From: an uncultured beta proteobacterium
GTDB lineage: Bacteria > Pseudomonadota > Gammaproteobacteria > Burkholderiales > Burkholderiaceae_B
Length of the DNA stretch: 8,254 bases
Direction: 5' to 3'
Assembly (NCBI GenBank): GCA_903924715.1
Contig: CAIYCP010000363.1
Span: 1 to 8,254, forward strand
Both the position numbers and the translations under genes were made by a program. A model generated the notes under the pieces. It saw only the letters and a list, made by a program, of their open reading frames with translations, made no database searches and was not told the DNA's origin. This document shows, in pieces, positions 1 through 6,689 of this stretch (position 1 is the stretch's first letter; the number at the start of each line of letters is the position of its first letter).

Positions 1-202
1 TTGACTCATTAGGCGATAATCCTGTGTAACTTGGCCGTGCTCGCAACCCGTCGCGTTTAAACTTGGGGGCGCGAAACGCTTTGCATTGGGTTTGCGTATG
101 ATGTGGAGCAACGCCAATGCAAGAAAACAACAATTTTAGCCGAATTTGGCCGGGCAAGTCTTTTTTTATTCTATTTAATACATCTAGTGGCTTATTTCTG
201 AT

Positions 203-1429
203 ATGTCAATACAAAAATATACGATTACGCAAGAAACAGAAGCCCATTTGCGCGTGGCTCTGCGTGGCTGTGACGAGTTGTTGGTTCAAGCCGAATTCGC
301 CCAGAAATTGGCGCGCAGCCAGGCCACGGGCGTTCCGCTGAGAATTAAGCTTGGCTTAGATCCTACGGCGCCTGATATTCATTTAGGCCATACCGTCGTG
401 CTGAACAAGATGCGTCAGTTACAAGATTTAGGGCATCAGGTCATCTTTTTGATTGGTGATTTCACCTCGATGATTGGGGATCCGTCAGGCCGCAACACGA
501 CCCGCCCGCCACTCACCCGCGAGCAAATCGCCGAAAACGCTAAAACCTACTATGCACAGGCTAGTTTGGTGCTTGATCCTGACAAAACTGAAATTCGCTA
601 CAACTCTGAGTGGTGCGACCCGTTGGGCGCGCGTGGCATTATTCAACTCGCTTCGCGTTACACCGTCGCCCGCATGATGGAGCGTGATGATTTCACTAAA
701 CGCTATAAGGGTGGTGTGCCAATTTCGGTGCACGAATTTTTATACCCCCTGATGCAAGGCTACGACTCTGTGGCGCTTAAATCAGACCTTGAACTCGGTG
801 GTACCGATCAAAAATTCAATCTGCTTGTGGGACGCGAGCTGCAAAAAGAATATGGGCAAGAGCCACAATGCGTGTTGACGATGCCCTTGCTTGAAGGCAC
901 CGACGGCGTTGAAAAAATGTCGAAATCCAAAAATAATTACATCGGAATTGGCGAAGCGCCAGATTCGATGTTTGGTAAATTGATGTCAATTTCGGATACC
1001 TTGATGTGGCGTTATTTTGAGTTGCTGTCCTTTGACAGCCTCGAAGATATCGCGAAGTTGCGGGCCGAAACCGAAGCGGGACGTAACCCACGCGACGCCA
1101 AAGTACAGCTGGCGCAAGAGATCATTACTCGCTTCCACTCAAAGCAAGCGGCGCAAGACGCACTCGCCAATTTTGAGGCGCGGTTTCGAGACGGCGCCGT
1201 TCCAGAGAACATGCCCGAAATGACCTTGGCGGGCGCCCCGATGGGTGTGCTCAAGGTGCTGCGTGAGGCCGGGTTGGTGGCATCGGGTGCCGAGGCTCAG
1301 CGAAATGTTGAGCAGGGGGGGGTCAAAATCGATAGCGTCAAGGTTGAGGACAAGGGTCTGCAGCTTGCTGCAGGTACCTACGTGATTCAGGTCGGCAAGC
1401 GCAAGTTTGCGCGCGTGACGCTCAATTAA
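203..1429 (+). CDS. tyrS: Tyrosine--tRNA ligase (TyrRS), class I
   Basis: Charges tRNA-Tyr with tyrosine in the cytoplasm; a class I aminoacyl-tRNA synthetase acting as a dimer. The 408 residues carry the family signatures in order: the HIGH-type motif HLGH at residues 60-63, YPLMQGYDSV at 181-190 and GGTDQKFN at 199-206 in the tyrosine/ATP pocket, and a perfect KMSKS loop at 238-242. The C-terminal part (about 347-406) is an S4-type RNA-binding domain, with the usual AxR...QGGVKI stretch at 365-376. Length and domain order suit the ~400-residue type of TyrRS. The ATG at 203 is the first possible start, because an in-frame TAG lies at 185-187; no clear Shine-Dalgarno sequence precedes it. In the 202 bases upstream I see only a lone -10-like TATGAT at 97-102 without a convincing -35. 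A run of eight G falls in the S4 coding region at 1315-1322, with the frame intact. Identification is secure. Confidence 0.97.
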   Translation: MSIQKYTITQETEAHLRVALRGCDELLVQAEFAQKLARSQATGVPLRIKLGLDPTAPDIHLGHTVVLNKMRQLQDLGHQVIFLIGDFTSMIGDPSGRNTTRPPLTREQIAENAKTYYAQASLVLDPDKTEIRYNSEWCDPLGARGIIQLASRYTVARMMERDDFTKRYKGGVPISVHEFLYPLMQGYDSVALKSDLELGGTDQKFNLLVGRELQKEYGQEPQCVLTMPLLEGTDGVEKMSKSKNNYIGIGEAPDSMFGKLMSISDTLMWRYFELLSFDSLEDIAKLRAETEAGRNPRDAKVQLAQEIITRFHSKQAAQDALANFEARFRDGAVPENMPEMTLAGAPMGVLKVLREAGLVASGAEAQRNVEQGGVKIDSVKVEDKGLQLAAGTYVIQVGKRKFARVTLN

Positions 1430-1558
1430 CCAGACGCGGGAGGCATCGCAAAGCCTGTTGCGGGTCGAACAGACTTGTCTGGCCCAGTCTCTCCCACGAC
1501 ACAAGGCTAGGCACAGTACACTATAGCCATCCAAATTTGCCTGTTTGCTAGGAATCTT

Positions 1559-2803
1559 ATGTTTGACCGTAAATTGACCCTTGATCGCGTTGACCCGGCC
1601 GTTTGGGCAGCCATTCAACAAGAAGACACTCGGCAAGAGCAACACATTGAGCTGATTGCCTCTGAAAACTATGCCAGCCCCGCTGTGATGCAGGCGCAGG
1701 GTAGTCAAATGACAAATAAATATGCCGAAGGTTATCCCGGCAAACGTTATTACGGTGGTTGTGAGTATGTGGATATCGTCGAACAACTGGCGATTGACCG
1801 TTTAAAAGCCTTATTTGGCGCCGAGGCGGCCAATGTGCAACCAAACTCAGGCTCGCAAGCGAATCAGGCCGTGTATCTGGCGTGCTTAAAGCCGGGCGAC
1901 ACGGTGTTGGGAATGAGCTTGGCTGAAGGTGGTCACTTAACGCATGGCGCGAGTGTGAATGCGTCGGGCAAGCTGTATAACTTTCATCAATACGGGTTAG
2001 ACGCGAACGAAGTGCTCGATTACGAAAAAGTCGAGCAACTCGCCAAAGCGCATAAACCAAAATTGATTGTGGCGGGCGCATCGGCGTATTCGTTGCGTAT
2101 GGATTTTGAGCGTTTTGCGCGCATCGCCAAAGACAACGGCGCATTGTTGCTGGTTGACGTCGCGCACTACTCGGGTCTCGTGGCGGGTGGTGCTTATCCT
2201 AACCCAGTCCCGCACGCAGACTTTGTGACCTCGACGACGCACAAGTCGTTACGTGGCCCGCGTGGGGGTGTGATCATGATGAAAGCCGAACACGAAAAAG
2301 CGGTGAACTCGGCGATATTCCCGGGCATTCAGGGCGGTCCGCTGATGCATGTGATTGCCGCCAAGGCCGTCGCGTTTCACGAGGCTTCAACGCCTGAATT
2401 TAAAGCGTATGCAGCCCAAGTGGTTAAAAATGCCCAGGTCTTGGCACAGACTTTAGTCAAGCGCGGTTTGCGCATTGTGTCTGGCCACACTGAAAGCCAT
2501 GTGATGCTGGTTGATCTGCGCGCCAAGGGCGTAACGGGCAAAGAAACTGAAGCCGCATTGGGACAGGCGCACATTACTGTCAACAAAAATGCGATTCCTA
2601 ATGATCCAGAAAAACCTTTTGTGACAAGCGGTATCCGTTTAGGAACCCCTGCGATGACCACCCGCGGCTTTAAAGAAGCTGAGGCTGAACTCACGGGTAA
2701 CTTGATTGCAGACGTTCTGGATAATCCGCGCGACGAAGCCAACATTGCATCCGTGCGTGCGCGCGTCAATGCGTTGACCGCGGGCTTTCCGGTTTACCGA
2801 TAA
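1559..2803 (+). CDS. glyA: Serine hydroxymethyltransferase
   Basis: PLP-dependent enzyme that converts serine and tetrahydrofolate to glycine and 5,10-methylenetetrahydrofolate, the main source of one-carbon units for purines, thymidylate and methionine; cytoplasmic. The 414 residues match the usual bacterial length. Visible signatures are ELIASENYAS at 31-40, EGYPGKRYYGG at 57-67, the PLP-contacting D200 and H203 in LLVDVAHYSGLVAGG, and the Schiff-base lysine K229 in VTSTTHKSLRGPRGG. The C-terminal domain includes SGIRLGTPAMTTRG. The start is supported by a Shine-Dalgarno AGGA at 1550-1553, five bases before the ATG. The 129-base gap from tyrS holds several short inverted repeats, so glyA may have its own leader and promoter (a -10-like TACACT lies at 1517-1522 without a good -35). 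A hairpin follows the stop codon. No missing residue or frame problem is seen. Confidence 0.97.
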   Translation: MFDRKLTLDRVDPAVWAAIQQEDTRQEQHIELIASENYASPAVMQAQGSQMTNKYAEGYPGKRYYGGCEYVDIVEQLAIDRLKALFGAEAANVQPNSGSQANQAVYLACLKPGDTVLGMSLAEGGHLTHGASVNASGKLYNFHQYGLDANEVLDYEKVEQLAKAHKPKLIVAGASAYSLRMDFERFARIAKDNGALLLVDVAHYSGLVAGGAYPNPVPHADFVTSTTHKSLRGPRGGVIMMKAEHEKAVNSAIFPGIQGGPLMHVIAAKAVAFHEASTPEFKAYAAQVVKNAQVLAQTLVKRGLRIVSGHTESHVMLVDLRAKGVTGKETEAALGQAHITVNKNAIPNDPEKPFVTSGIRLGTPAMTTRGFKEAEAELTGNLIADVLDNPRDEANIASVRARVNALTAGFPVYR

Positions 2804-2806
2804 TCA

Positions 2807-2840
2807 GCAAGCGGCTGAAGGCTGCTTGCATTGTTTCTTA
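2807..2840 (+). terminator. Hairpin terminator or attenuator between glyA and nrdR
   Basis: Three bases after the glyA stop codon, 2807-2815 pairs with 2821-2829 to give a nine-pair stem (one G-U) around the five-base loop TGAAG. A T-rich stretch (ATTGTTTCTTA) follows at 2830-2840. This is the shape of an intrinsic terminator, although the T run is interrupted. It lies only 24 bases before the nrdR start, so it may end most glyA transcripts and let a fraction read through into nrdR-ribD-ribE. Confidence 0.6.
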
Positions 2841-2853
2841 ACCAAGGCATCGA

Positions 2854-3324
2854 ATGAAGTGTCCCTTTTGCGGGCATCCCGATACGCAGGTGGTCGACTC
2901 ACGCGGGGCCGATGAAGGCGATTTTATTCGCCGTCGTCGACGTTGCGTAGATTGCGATCGTCGTTTCACAACCTACGAGCGCCCCGAGCTTTCAATGCCC
3001 TCGGTGGTCAAACGTAACGGTAGTCGGCATGATTACGAGGCCAGCAAATTGCGCGCGAGCTTATCGCTTGCCTTGCGCAAACGCCCGATCAGTACTGAAG
3101 AAGTCGACGCGGTCGTCATGCGTATTGAAGATAAATTATTGACAAGCGGTGAGCGCGAAGTTTCTACCGAATTTTTGGGTGAGCTTGTCATGGCCGAACT
3201 TAAAAAACTAGACAAAGTGGCCTACGTACGCTTTGCTTCTGTATACAGAAGTTTTGAGGATATTGGCGAGTTCGTCGCGGCCATTCGTGAAATGCAGGGC
3301 CCACCGCTGCGACGCAAAACATGA
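2854..3324 (+). CDS. nrdR: Transcriptional repressor NrdR
   Basis: Represses ribonucleotide reductase operons in response to ATP/dATP binding, by binding NrdR boxes in their promoters. The 156 residues show the two-part family layout. An N-terminal zinc ribbon has cysteines C3, C6, C31 and C34 (MKCPFCGHPD and RRCVDCDRRFTTYERP), and an ATP-cone domain spans about 49-139, with VVKRNGSRHDYEASKLRASL and VAYVRFASVYRSFEDI. The length is normal for the family. A Shine-Dalgarno AAGG at 2844-2847 lies six bases before the ATG. The stop codon overlaps the ribD start (ATGA at 3321-3324), which implies translational coupling. Its place after glyA and ahead of riboflavin genes is a common proteobacterial arrangement and does not imply control of those neighbours. 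No NrdR target gene is in the window. Confidence 0.97.
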   Translation: MKCPFCGHPDTQVVDSRGADEGDFIRRRRRCVDCDRRFTTYERPELSMPSVVKRNGSRHDYEASKLRASLSLALRKRPISTEEVDAVVMRIEDKLLTSGEREVSTEFLGELVMAELKKLDKVAYVRFASVYRSFEDIGEFVAAIREMQGPPLRRKT

Positions 3325-4529
3325 ATCAGCCTTATCCGCGCGGGATTGATACGCGTAACCCTGATCAAGACGTTTTCTTTATGCGTCAGGCGCTTGCTTT
3401 GGCCGAAGGCGCGTTGTATGTACCTTCGCCTAACCCGCGTGTCGGCTGTGTGATTGTTCGCGAAGGGCAAGTATTGGGCAGTGGCGCCACGCAAGTCGTG
3501 GGTAGTCATCACGCTGAAATCATGGCGTTAAACGACATGGTGGCCAAAGGCTTTAACGCCCATGGCGCTACGGTGTACATCACACTCGAACCCTGTAGCC
3601 ACCATGGCCGTACACCGCCTTGTGTGGATGCCTTAATTGCCGCTAAGCCCAAGCGTGTTGTGTTTGCGCATTTTGACCCGAATCCAAGCGTGGCAGGTCG
3701 TGGTATGCGTGGCTTGCGCGAGGCGGGCATTGAAGTCAATGTCGGGATTTGTGCGGATCAGGCCCTTGAATTGAATCCAGGTTTTGTATCGCGCATGACG
3801 CGCGGCTTGCCTTATGTGTGGATGAAAACTGCGGCATCGCTGGATGGTCGTACCGCTTTACTCAATGGTGTATCGCAGTGGATCACTGGGCCAGAAGCGC
3901 GAGCAGACGGCCATCACTGGCGGGCGCGCAGTTGTGTGGTTTTGACAGGGATTGGCACGATCCGTGCAGACAATCCAAAAATGAATGTGCGTCATGTGAT
4001 GACCCCGCGTCAACCCAAGCGTGCGGTGATTGACCCCGGTTTTGAAATTAATGAAGACGCGGCGGTGCTTGCAGGCGGTGAGGCCTTTGTGTTTGTCGGT
4101 GATGACAAGCCAGAGAAAACCGCACGTTTGGCAGCGCGTGGTGTGCAGGTGGTTTGTGTGCCCGAGGCTGTTGGGGTTCAGGCGGGCGAGGTGCGTCGTC
4201 GCATTGACATGCGCGCGATGATGCAATGGTTAGCGGCCGAGGGCCATAATGAAGTTCATTGCGAAGCAGGCTCTGGGTTAAATGGTGCCTTGCTTGAGGC
4301 CAATTGTGTCGACGAATTGTTGGTGTACATGGCGCCGATCTTATTGGGCGAAGGCAGAAGCATGGCGCAGTTGCCCGTGCTGACCAAGCTTGATGGCGTG
4401 AAGCGTTTTGAATTTACCGATGTCAAACAACTCGGTGCAGACATTAGAGTACGAGCGCGCTTGCCCGAAAGCTGGCGCGCGTTGATGCAAAGCATTCACT
4501 TAATCGAAAGTAATGTAGACGAGGTTTAA
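3321..4529 (+). CDS. ribD: Bifunctional pyrimidine deaminase/reductase of riboflavin synthesis
   Basis: Carries out two successive steps of riboflavin synthesis: deamination of the diaminopyrimidine ribosylamino phosphate made from GTP, then NADPH-dependent reduction of its ribose side chain. The N-terminal half (about 15-160) is a zinc deaminase of the cytidine-deaminase fold: HAE at 64-66 supplies the zinc histidine and catalytic glutamate, and C92 and C101 in PCSHHGRTPPC supply the other ligands. The C-terminal half (about 165-390) is the reductase, with KTAASLDGRTA at 169-179, SQWITGPEARADGHHWRAR at 185-203 and VLTGIGTIRADNP at 207-219. Both active sites look complete in 402 residues. The start overlaps the nrdR stop by four bases, and ribE follows after four bases, so this is the middle gene of a tight operon. 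Confidence 0.96.
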   Translation: MNQPYPRGIDTRNPDQDVFFMRQALALAEGALYVPSPNPRVGCVIVREGQVLGSGATQVVGSHHAEIMALNDMVAKGFNAHGATVYITLEPCSHHGRTPPCVDALIAAKPKRVVFAHFDPNPSVAGRGMRGLREAGIEVNVGICADQALELNPGFVSRMTRGLPYVWMKTAASLDGRTALLNGVSQWITGPEARADGHHWRARSCVVLTGIGTIRADNPKMNVRHVMTPRQPKRAVIDPGFEINEDAAVLAGGEAFVFVGDDKPEKTARLAARGVQVVCVPEAVGVQAGEVRRRIDMRAMMQWLAAEGHNEVHCEAGSGLNGALLEANCVDELLVYMAPILLGEGRSMAQLPVLTKLDGVKRFEFTDVKQLGADIRVRARLPESWRALMQSIHLIESNVDEV

Positions 4530-4533
4530 TAGT

Positions 4534-5151
4534 ATGTTCACCGGGATCGTCGCCGCGGTTGGTCAGATTCAACGTATTGAGCCCTTTGCAGGTGACAAAG
4601 CTGCTACCGGCGTGCACATTAACATTCACGCAGGCGGCTTAGATTTGTCAGATGTGGGGTTGGGTGATTCGATCGCGATCCAAGGCGCTTGCATGACCGT
4701 GGTCACAAAACACGCTGATGGTTTTTCGGTGGATGTCTCGCGTGAAAGTTTGCGCTTGACCATGGGCCTTGACGCCTTAGGCCCTGTGAATCTAGAAAAA
4801 TCACTACGCATCGGTGATCAGATTGGCGGGCATTTGGTCTCGGGCCATGTTGATGGTTTGGGCGAAGTGGTCAAGTTTGAACCTGTGGGCGAATCGTGGG
4901 AGCTGGTCGTACAAGCCCCAGCTACGCTTGCCCCATTTTTGGCGTACAAAGGTTCGATCACGGTTAATGGCGTGAGTCTGACGGTCAACCGCGTTGAGGA
5001 TGTCGCGGGGGGCACACGCTTTAGTGTCAACTTGATCCCACATACGATCGCGGTAACAACCTTGCAGCATCTGAAGATGGGTCAACGGGTCAATCTTGAA
5101 GTGGACACGATTGCACGCTACGTGCAACGGATGTTGTCGCTGCCAAAATAG
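4534..5151 (+). CDS. ribE: Riboflavin synthase, alpha chain
   Basis: Dismutates two molecules of 6,7-dimethyl-8-ribityllumazine to riboflavin and the pyrimidine precursor, the last step of the pathway; works as a homotrimer. (The same protein is called RibC in E. coli.) The 205 residues consist of two lumazine-binding repeats, about 1-97 and 98-195. Signatures are the hallmark MFTGIV start, GGHLVSGHVDG at 98-108, SITVNGVSLTV at 141-151, NLIPHTIAVTTL at 166-177 and NLEVDTIARYVQR at 187-199. In the first repeat the usual NGxCLTV reads QGACMTV; C53 corresponds to the active-site cysteine of the E. coli enzyme by my alignment. A Shine-Dalgarno GAGG at 4521-4524, inside the ribD end, precedes the ATG by nine bases. 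In many relatives ribBA, ribH and nusB follow; here the cluster ends and AT-rich sequence begins. Confidence 0.96.
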   Translation: MFTGIVAAVGQIQRIEPFAGDKAATGVHINIHAGGLDLSDVGLGDSIAIQGACMTVVTKHADGFSVDVSRESLRLTMGLDALGPVNLEKSLRIGDQIGGHLVSGHVDGLGEVVKFEPVGESWELVVQAPATLAPFLAYKGSITVNGVSLTVNRVEDVAGGTRFSVNLIPHTIAVTTLQHLKMGQRVNLEVDTIARYVQRMLSLPK

Positions 5152-5179
5152 CGAGGATATGTCGCAAAAGAGTTAATCA

Positions 5180-5196
5180 CGACACTTTATTTGTCG
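5180..5196. repeat. Inverted repeat 1 upstream of the fic gene (operator or weak terminator)
   Basis: CGACA at 5180-5184 and TGTCG at 5192-5196 form a perfect five-base inverted repeat with a seven-base spacer. Two readings are possible. As RNA it is a weak hairpin followed by the AT-rich CTAAATTTTATT, and could end the nrdR-ribD-ribE transcript. As DNA it matches a second inverted repeat 30 bases downstream, with the same spacer and a shared half-site TGWCGY, and could be one of two operator sites for the Fic gene. Confidence 0.4.
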
Positions 5197-5206
5197 CTAA
5201 ATTTTA

Positions 5207-5229
5207 TTGCGTCAGTTAAAATGACGTAA
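5207..5229. promoter_or_regulatory. Inverted repeat 2, candidate operator overlapping a possible fic promoter
   Basis: TTGCGTCA at 5207-5214 and TGACGTAA at 5222-5229 are complementary at seven of eight positions, with a seven-base spacer. The left arm contains TTGCGT (5207-5212), a poor -35 lying 17 bases before TACTAT (5230-5235), a fair -10. If that promoter is real, the repeat covers its -35 and spacer, the classic place for a repressor. The Fic protein's own N-terminal winged helix is the obvious candidate regulator, but that is inference. Confidence 0.4.
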
Positions 5230-5264
5230 TACTATTGAAAATTGACCCTCGGGTCTCTCAGCGC

Positions 5265-6659
5265 ATGCCTAAAGTCACACCCCAAGCCGAGTTCGTTCGT
5301 TTGCAAGAGTTAATTGCGAAGCATCCGAACGGCATCGCGATTGAAGCCCTGATGGGGGCGCTCAACGGTAACGTACAGCGCCGCAGCTTGCAGCGGCGAT
5401 TAGCGATGCTAGTCGAGCGCGGCCAGATCCAGATGGTTGGCAACGCCCGCGCGGTTCGCTATCACTCAGTTTCGAGGGCGCTCAAAGGGTTGCTTAAAGA
5501 AGAGACCGATCAAACAGAACACGTTCCACCTGGCACGTATGTACCACTCTCGCCCGAAGCTGGGCGAATCAAGGCCTACGTGTGCCAACCGCGTCATTTG
5601 CGCTCGCCGGTGGGCTATCAGCTTAAGTTTCTAGAGCAGTACCACCCCAATCAAACTCAGTATTTGCCGCAAGATCTTTGCGCCCAACTGCACGCGATCG
5701 GACGCTCGCCGGCAGAGCAGACGCCAGCCGGCACCTTTGCGCGCAACATTCTCAATCGCTTATTGATTGATCTGTCTTGGGCCTCATCGCGCTTAGAGGG
5801 CAACACTTACAGCCGGTTAGATACTGAGCGCTTGATCGCATTTGGTCAGGCTGCCGAGGGCAAAGACGCGTTTGAAACGCAGATGATACTTAACCATAAA
5901 GATGCAATCGAGTACTTGGTTCGTGACCCGCTGCGTGCAAATTTAAGTGTGGATACGGTTATTGCATTGCATGCCTTGCTGTCAGACGGTTTGATGGCAG
6001 ACCCAGCAGCTTGCGGCCGTATTCGCAGTCGGGCAGTCGAAATCGGTGGAAGCGTTTATCTGCCAGTCACATTGCCGCAAAGGCTCGAAGAATTGTTTGG
6101 CATTGTGATTCAGATGGCCTCAGAGATTAATGATCCAATCGAACAGGCATTTTTTCTTATGGTTCATTTGCCCTATCTGCAACCCTTTGAAGATGTCAAC
6201 AAAAGGGTGTCTCGCCTTGCGGCGAACGTTCCGCTCATTCGTCACAATCTATGTCCACTTTCATTTATTGATGTGCCGCAGCAGGCCTATGTCGATGCCA
6301 TGATCGGCGTGTATGAACTTAATCAAGTTGAACTACTGCGTGATGTGTTTGTTTTTGCCTATGAACGCTCTTGCCAGCAATACGTTGCGGTGAAACAAAA
6401 TCTTGTGCCGCCTGACATTTTTCGGTTGCGCTATCGTCGAGCTTTAAGCGAGGTGGTGGCTGCGATCGTACGCAACGATGAACCGGCAACAGAGCTGAGC
6501 GTGCGAGCTCGAACACCCGCCAGTGTTGCAGTAGTCGATATCGAGCATTTTATCGAACTCACCATGGCAGAGTTTAAAGCTTTGCACGCGGGCAATGCCG
6601 TGCGTTTTGGGCTACGGCCGTTAGAGTTTTCTGCGTGGCAAGGCAAACATTATTCATGA
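5265..6659 (+). CDS. Fic-family protein with winged-helix N-terminus and altered catalytic motif
   Basis: Fic proteins usually transfer AMP, or sometimes another phosphate-linked group, from a nucleotide to a hydroxyl of a target protein. Residues here count from the ATG at 5265 (464 aa). About 5-70 resemble a winged helix, with RRSLQRRLAMLVERGQI at 39-55 as the likely recognition part. SSRLEGN at 174-180 fits the class II inhibitory motif [ST]xxxE[GN], whose glutamate normally blocks ATP binding. EIGGSVYLPV at 259-268 fits the substrate-binding flap. The core motif at 306-317 reads QPFEDVNKRVSR instead of HPFxDGNGRxxR: the catalytic His is Gln, the first Gly is Val and the second Gly is Lys, while Pro, Phe, the acidic residue, Asn and both Arg remain. 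The last ~95 residues match no domain I recognise. A TTG at 5235 in the same frame would add ten residues; I prefer the ATG because the TTG overlaps a possible -10. Neither has a good Shine-Dalgarno. No antitoxin partner gene adjoins it. Family assignment is firm; activity and target are unknown. Confidence 0.88.
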   Translation: MPKVTPQAEFVRLQELIAKHPNGIAIEALMGALNGNVQRRSLQRRLAMLVERGQIQMVGNARAVRYHSVSRALKGLLKEETDQTEHVPPGTYVPLSPEAGRIKAYVCQPRHLRSPVGYQLKFLEQYHPNQTQYLPQDLCAQLHAIGRSPAEQTPAGTFARNILNRLLIDLSWASSRLEGNTYSRLDTERLIAFGQAAEGKDAFETQMILNHKDAIEYLVRDPLRANLSVDTVIALHALLSDGLMADPAACGRIRSRAVEIGGSVYLPVTLPQRLEELFGIVIQMASEINDPIEQAFFLMVHLPYLQPFEDVNKRVSRLAANVPLIRHNLCPLSFIDVPQQAYVDAMIGVYELNQVELLRDVFVFAYERSCQQYVAVKQNLVPPDIFRLRYRRALSEVVAAIVRNDEPATELSVRARTPASVAVVDIEHFIELTMAEFKALHAGNAVRFGLRPLEFSAWQGKHYS

Positions 6660-6665
6660 CACGAT

Positions 6666-6689
6666 GCGGGTTTTTAAAACCATAACCGC
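6666..6689. terminator. Dyad at the convergent ends of the fic and chromate transporter genes
   Basis: GGTTTT at 6669-6674 and AAAACC at 6676-6681 are complementary, and GCGG (6666-6669) faces CCGC (6686-6689). The element lies between, and partly inside, the ends of two convergent genes, which meet with only 14 bases between their stop codons. It could slow or stop transcription from either side, but the almost loopless AT core makes a poor hairpin, so this is a tentative call. Confidence 0.25.

Noticed and set aside
1..202. A promoter for tyrS (TTGACT at 1-6; TATGAT at 97-102; T run at 160-167 after a GC-rich stretch).
   Set aside because: None of the -35-like and -10-like elements pair at 16-18 bases, and the T run has no sound stem before it, so neither a promoter nor a terminator can be called.
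117..341. A 74-codon + strand frame overlapping the tyrS start.
   Set aside because: It overlaps the first 139 bases of tyrS in another frame, lacks a good ribosome binding site, and shows no family features.
1139..2144. Long open frames on the minus strand, 1139-1786 and 1557-2144.
   Set aside because: They lie antisense to tyrS and glyA, whose identity is certain. The translations are rich in Arg, Cys and His with no recognisable motif, typical of shadow frames.
5152..5264. A possible FMN riboswitch or other large structured RNA near the riboflavin genes.
   Set aside because: I could not find the conserved FMN aptamer elements here or ahead of ribD. The visible structure is limited to two short inverted repeats.
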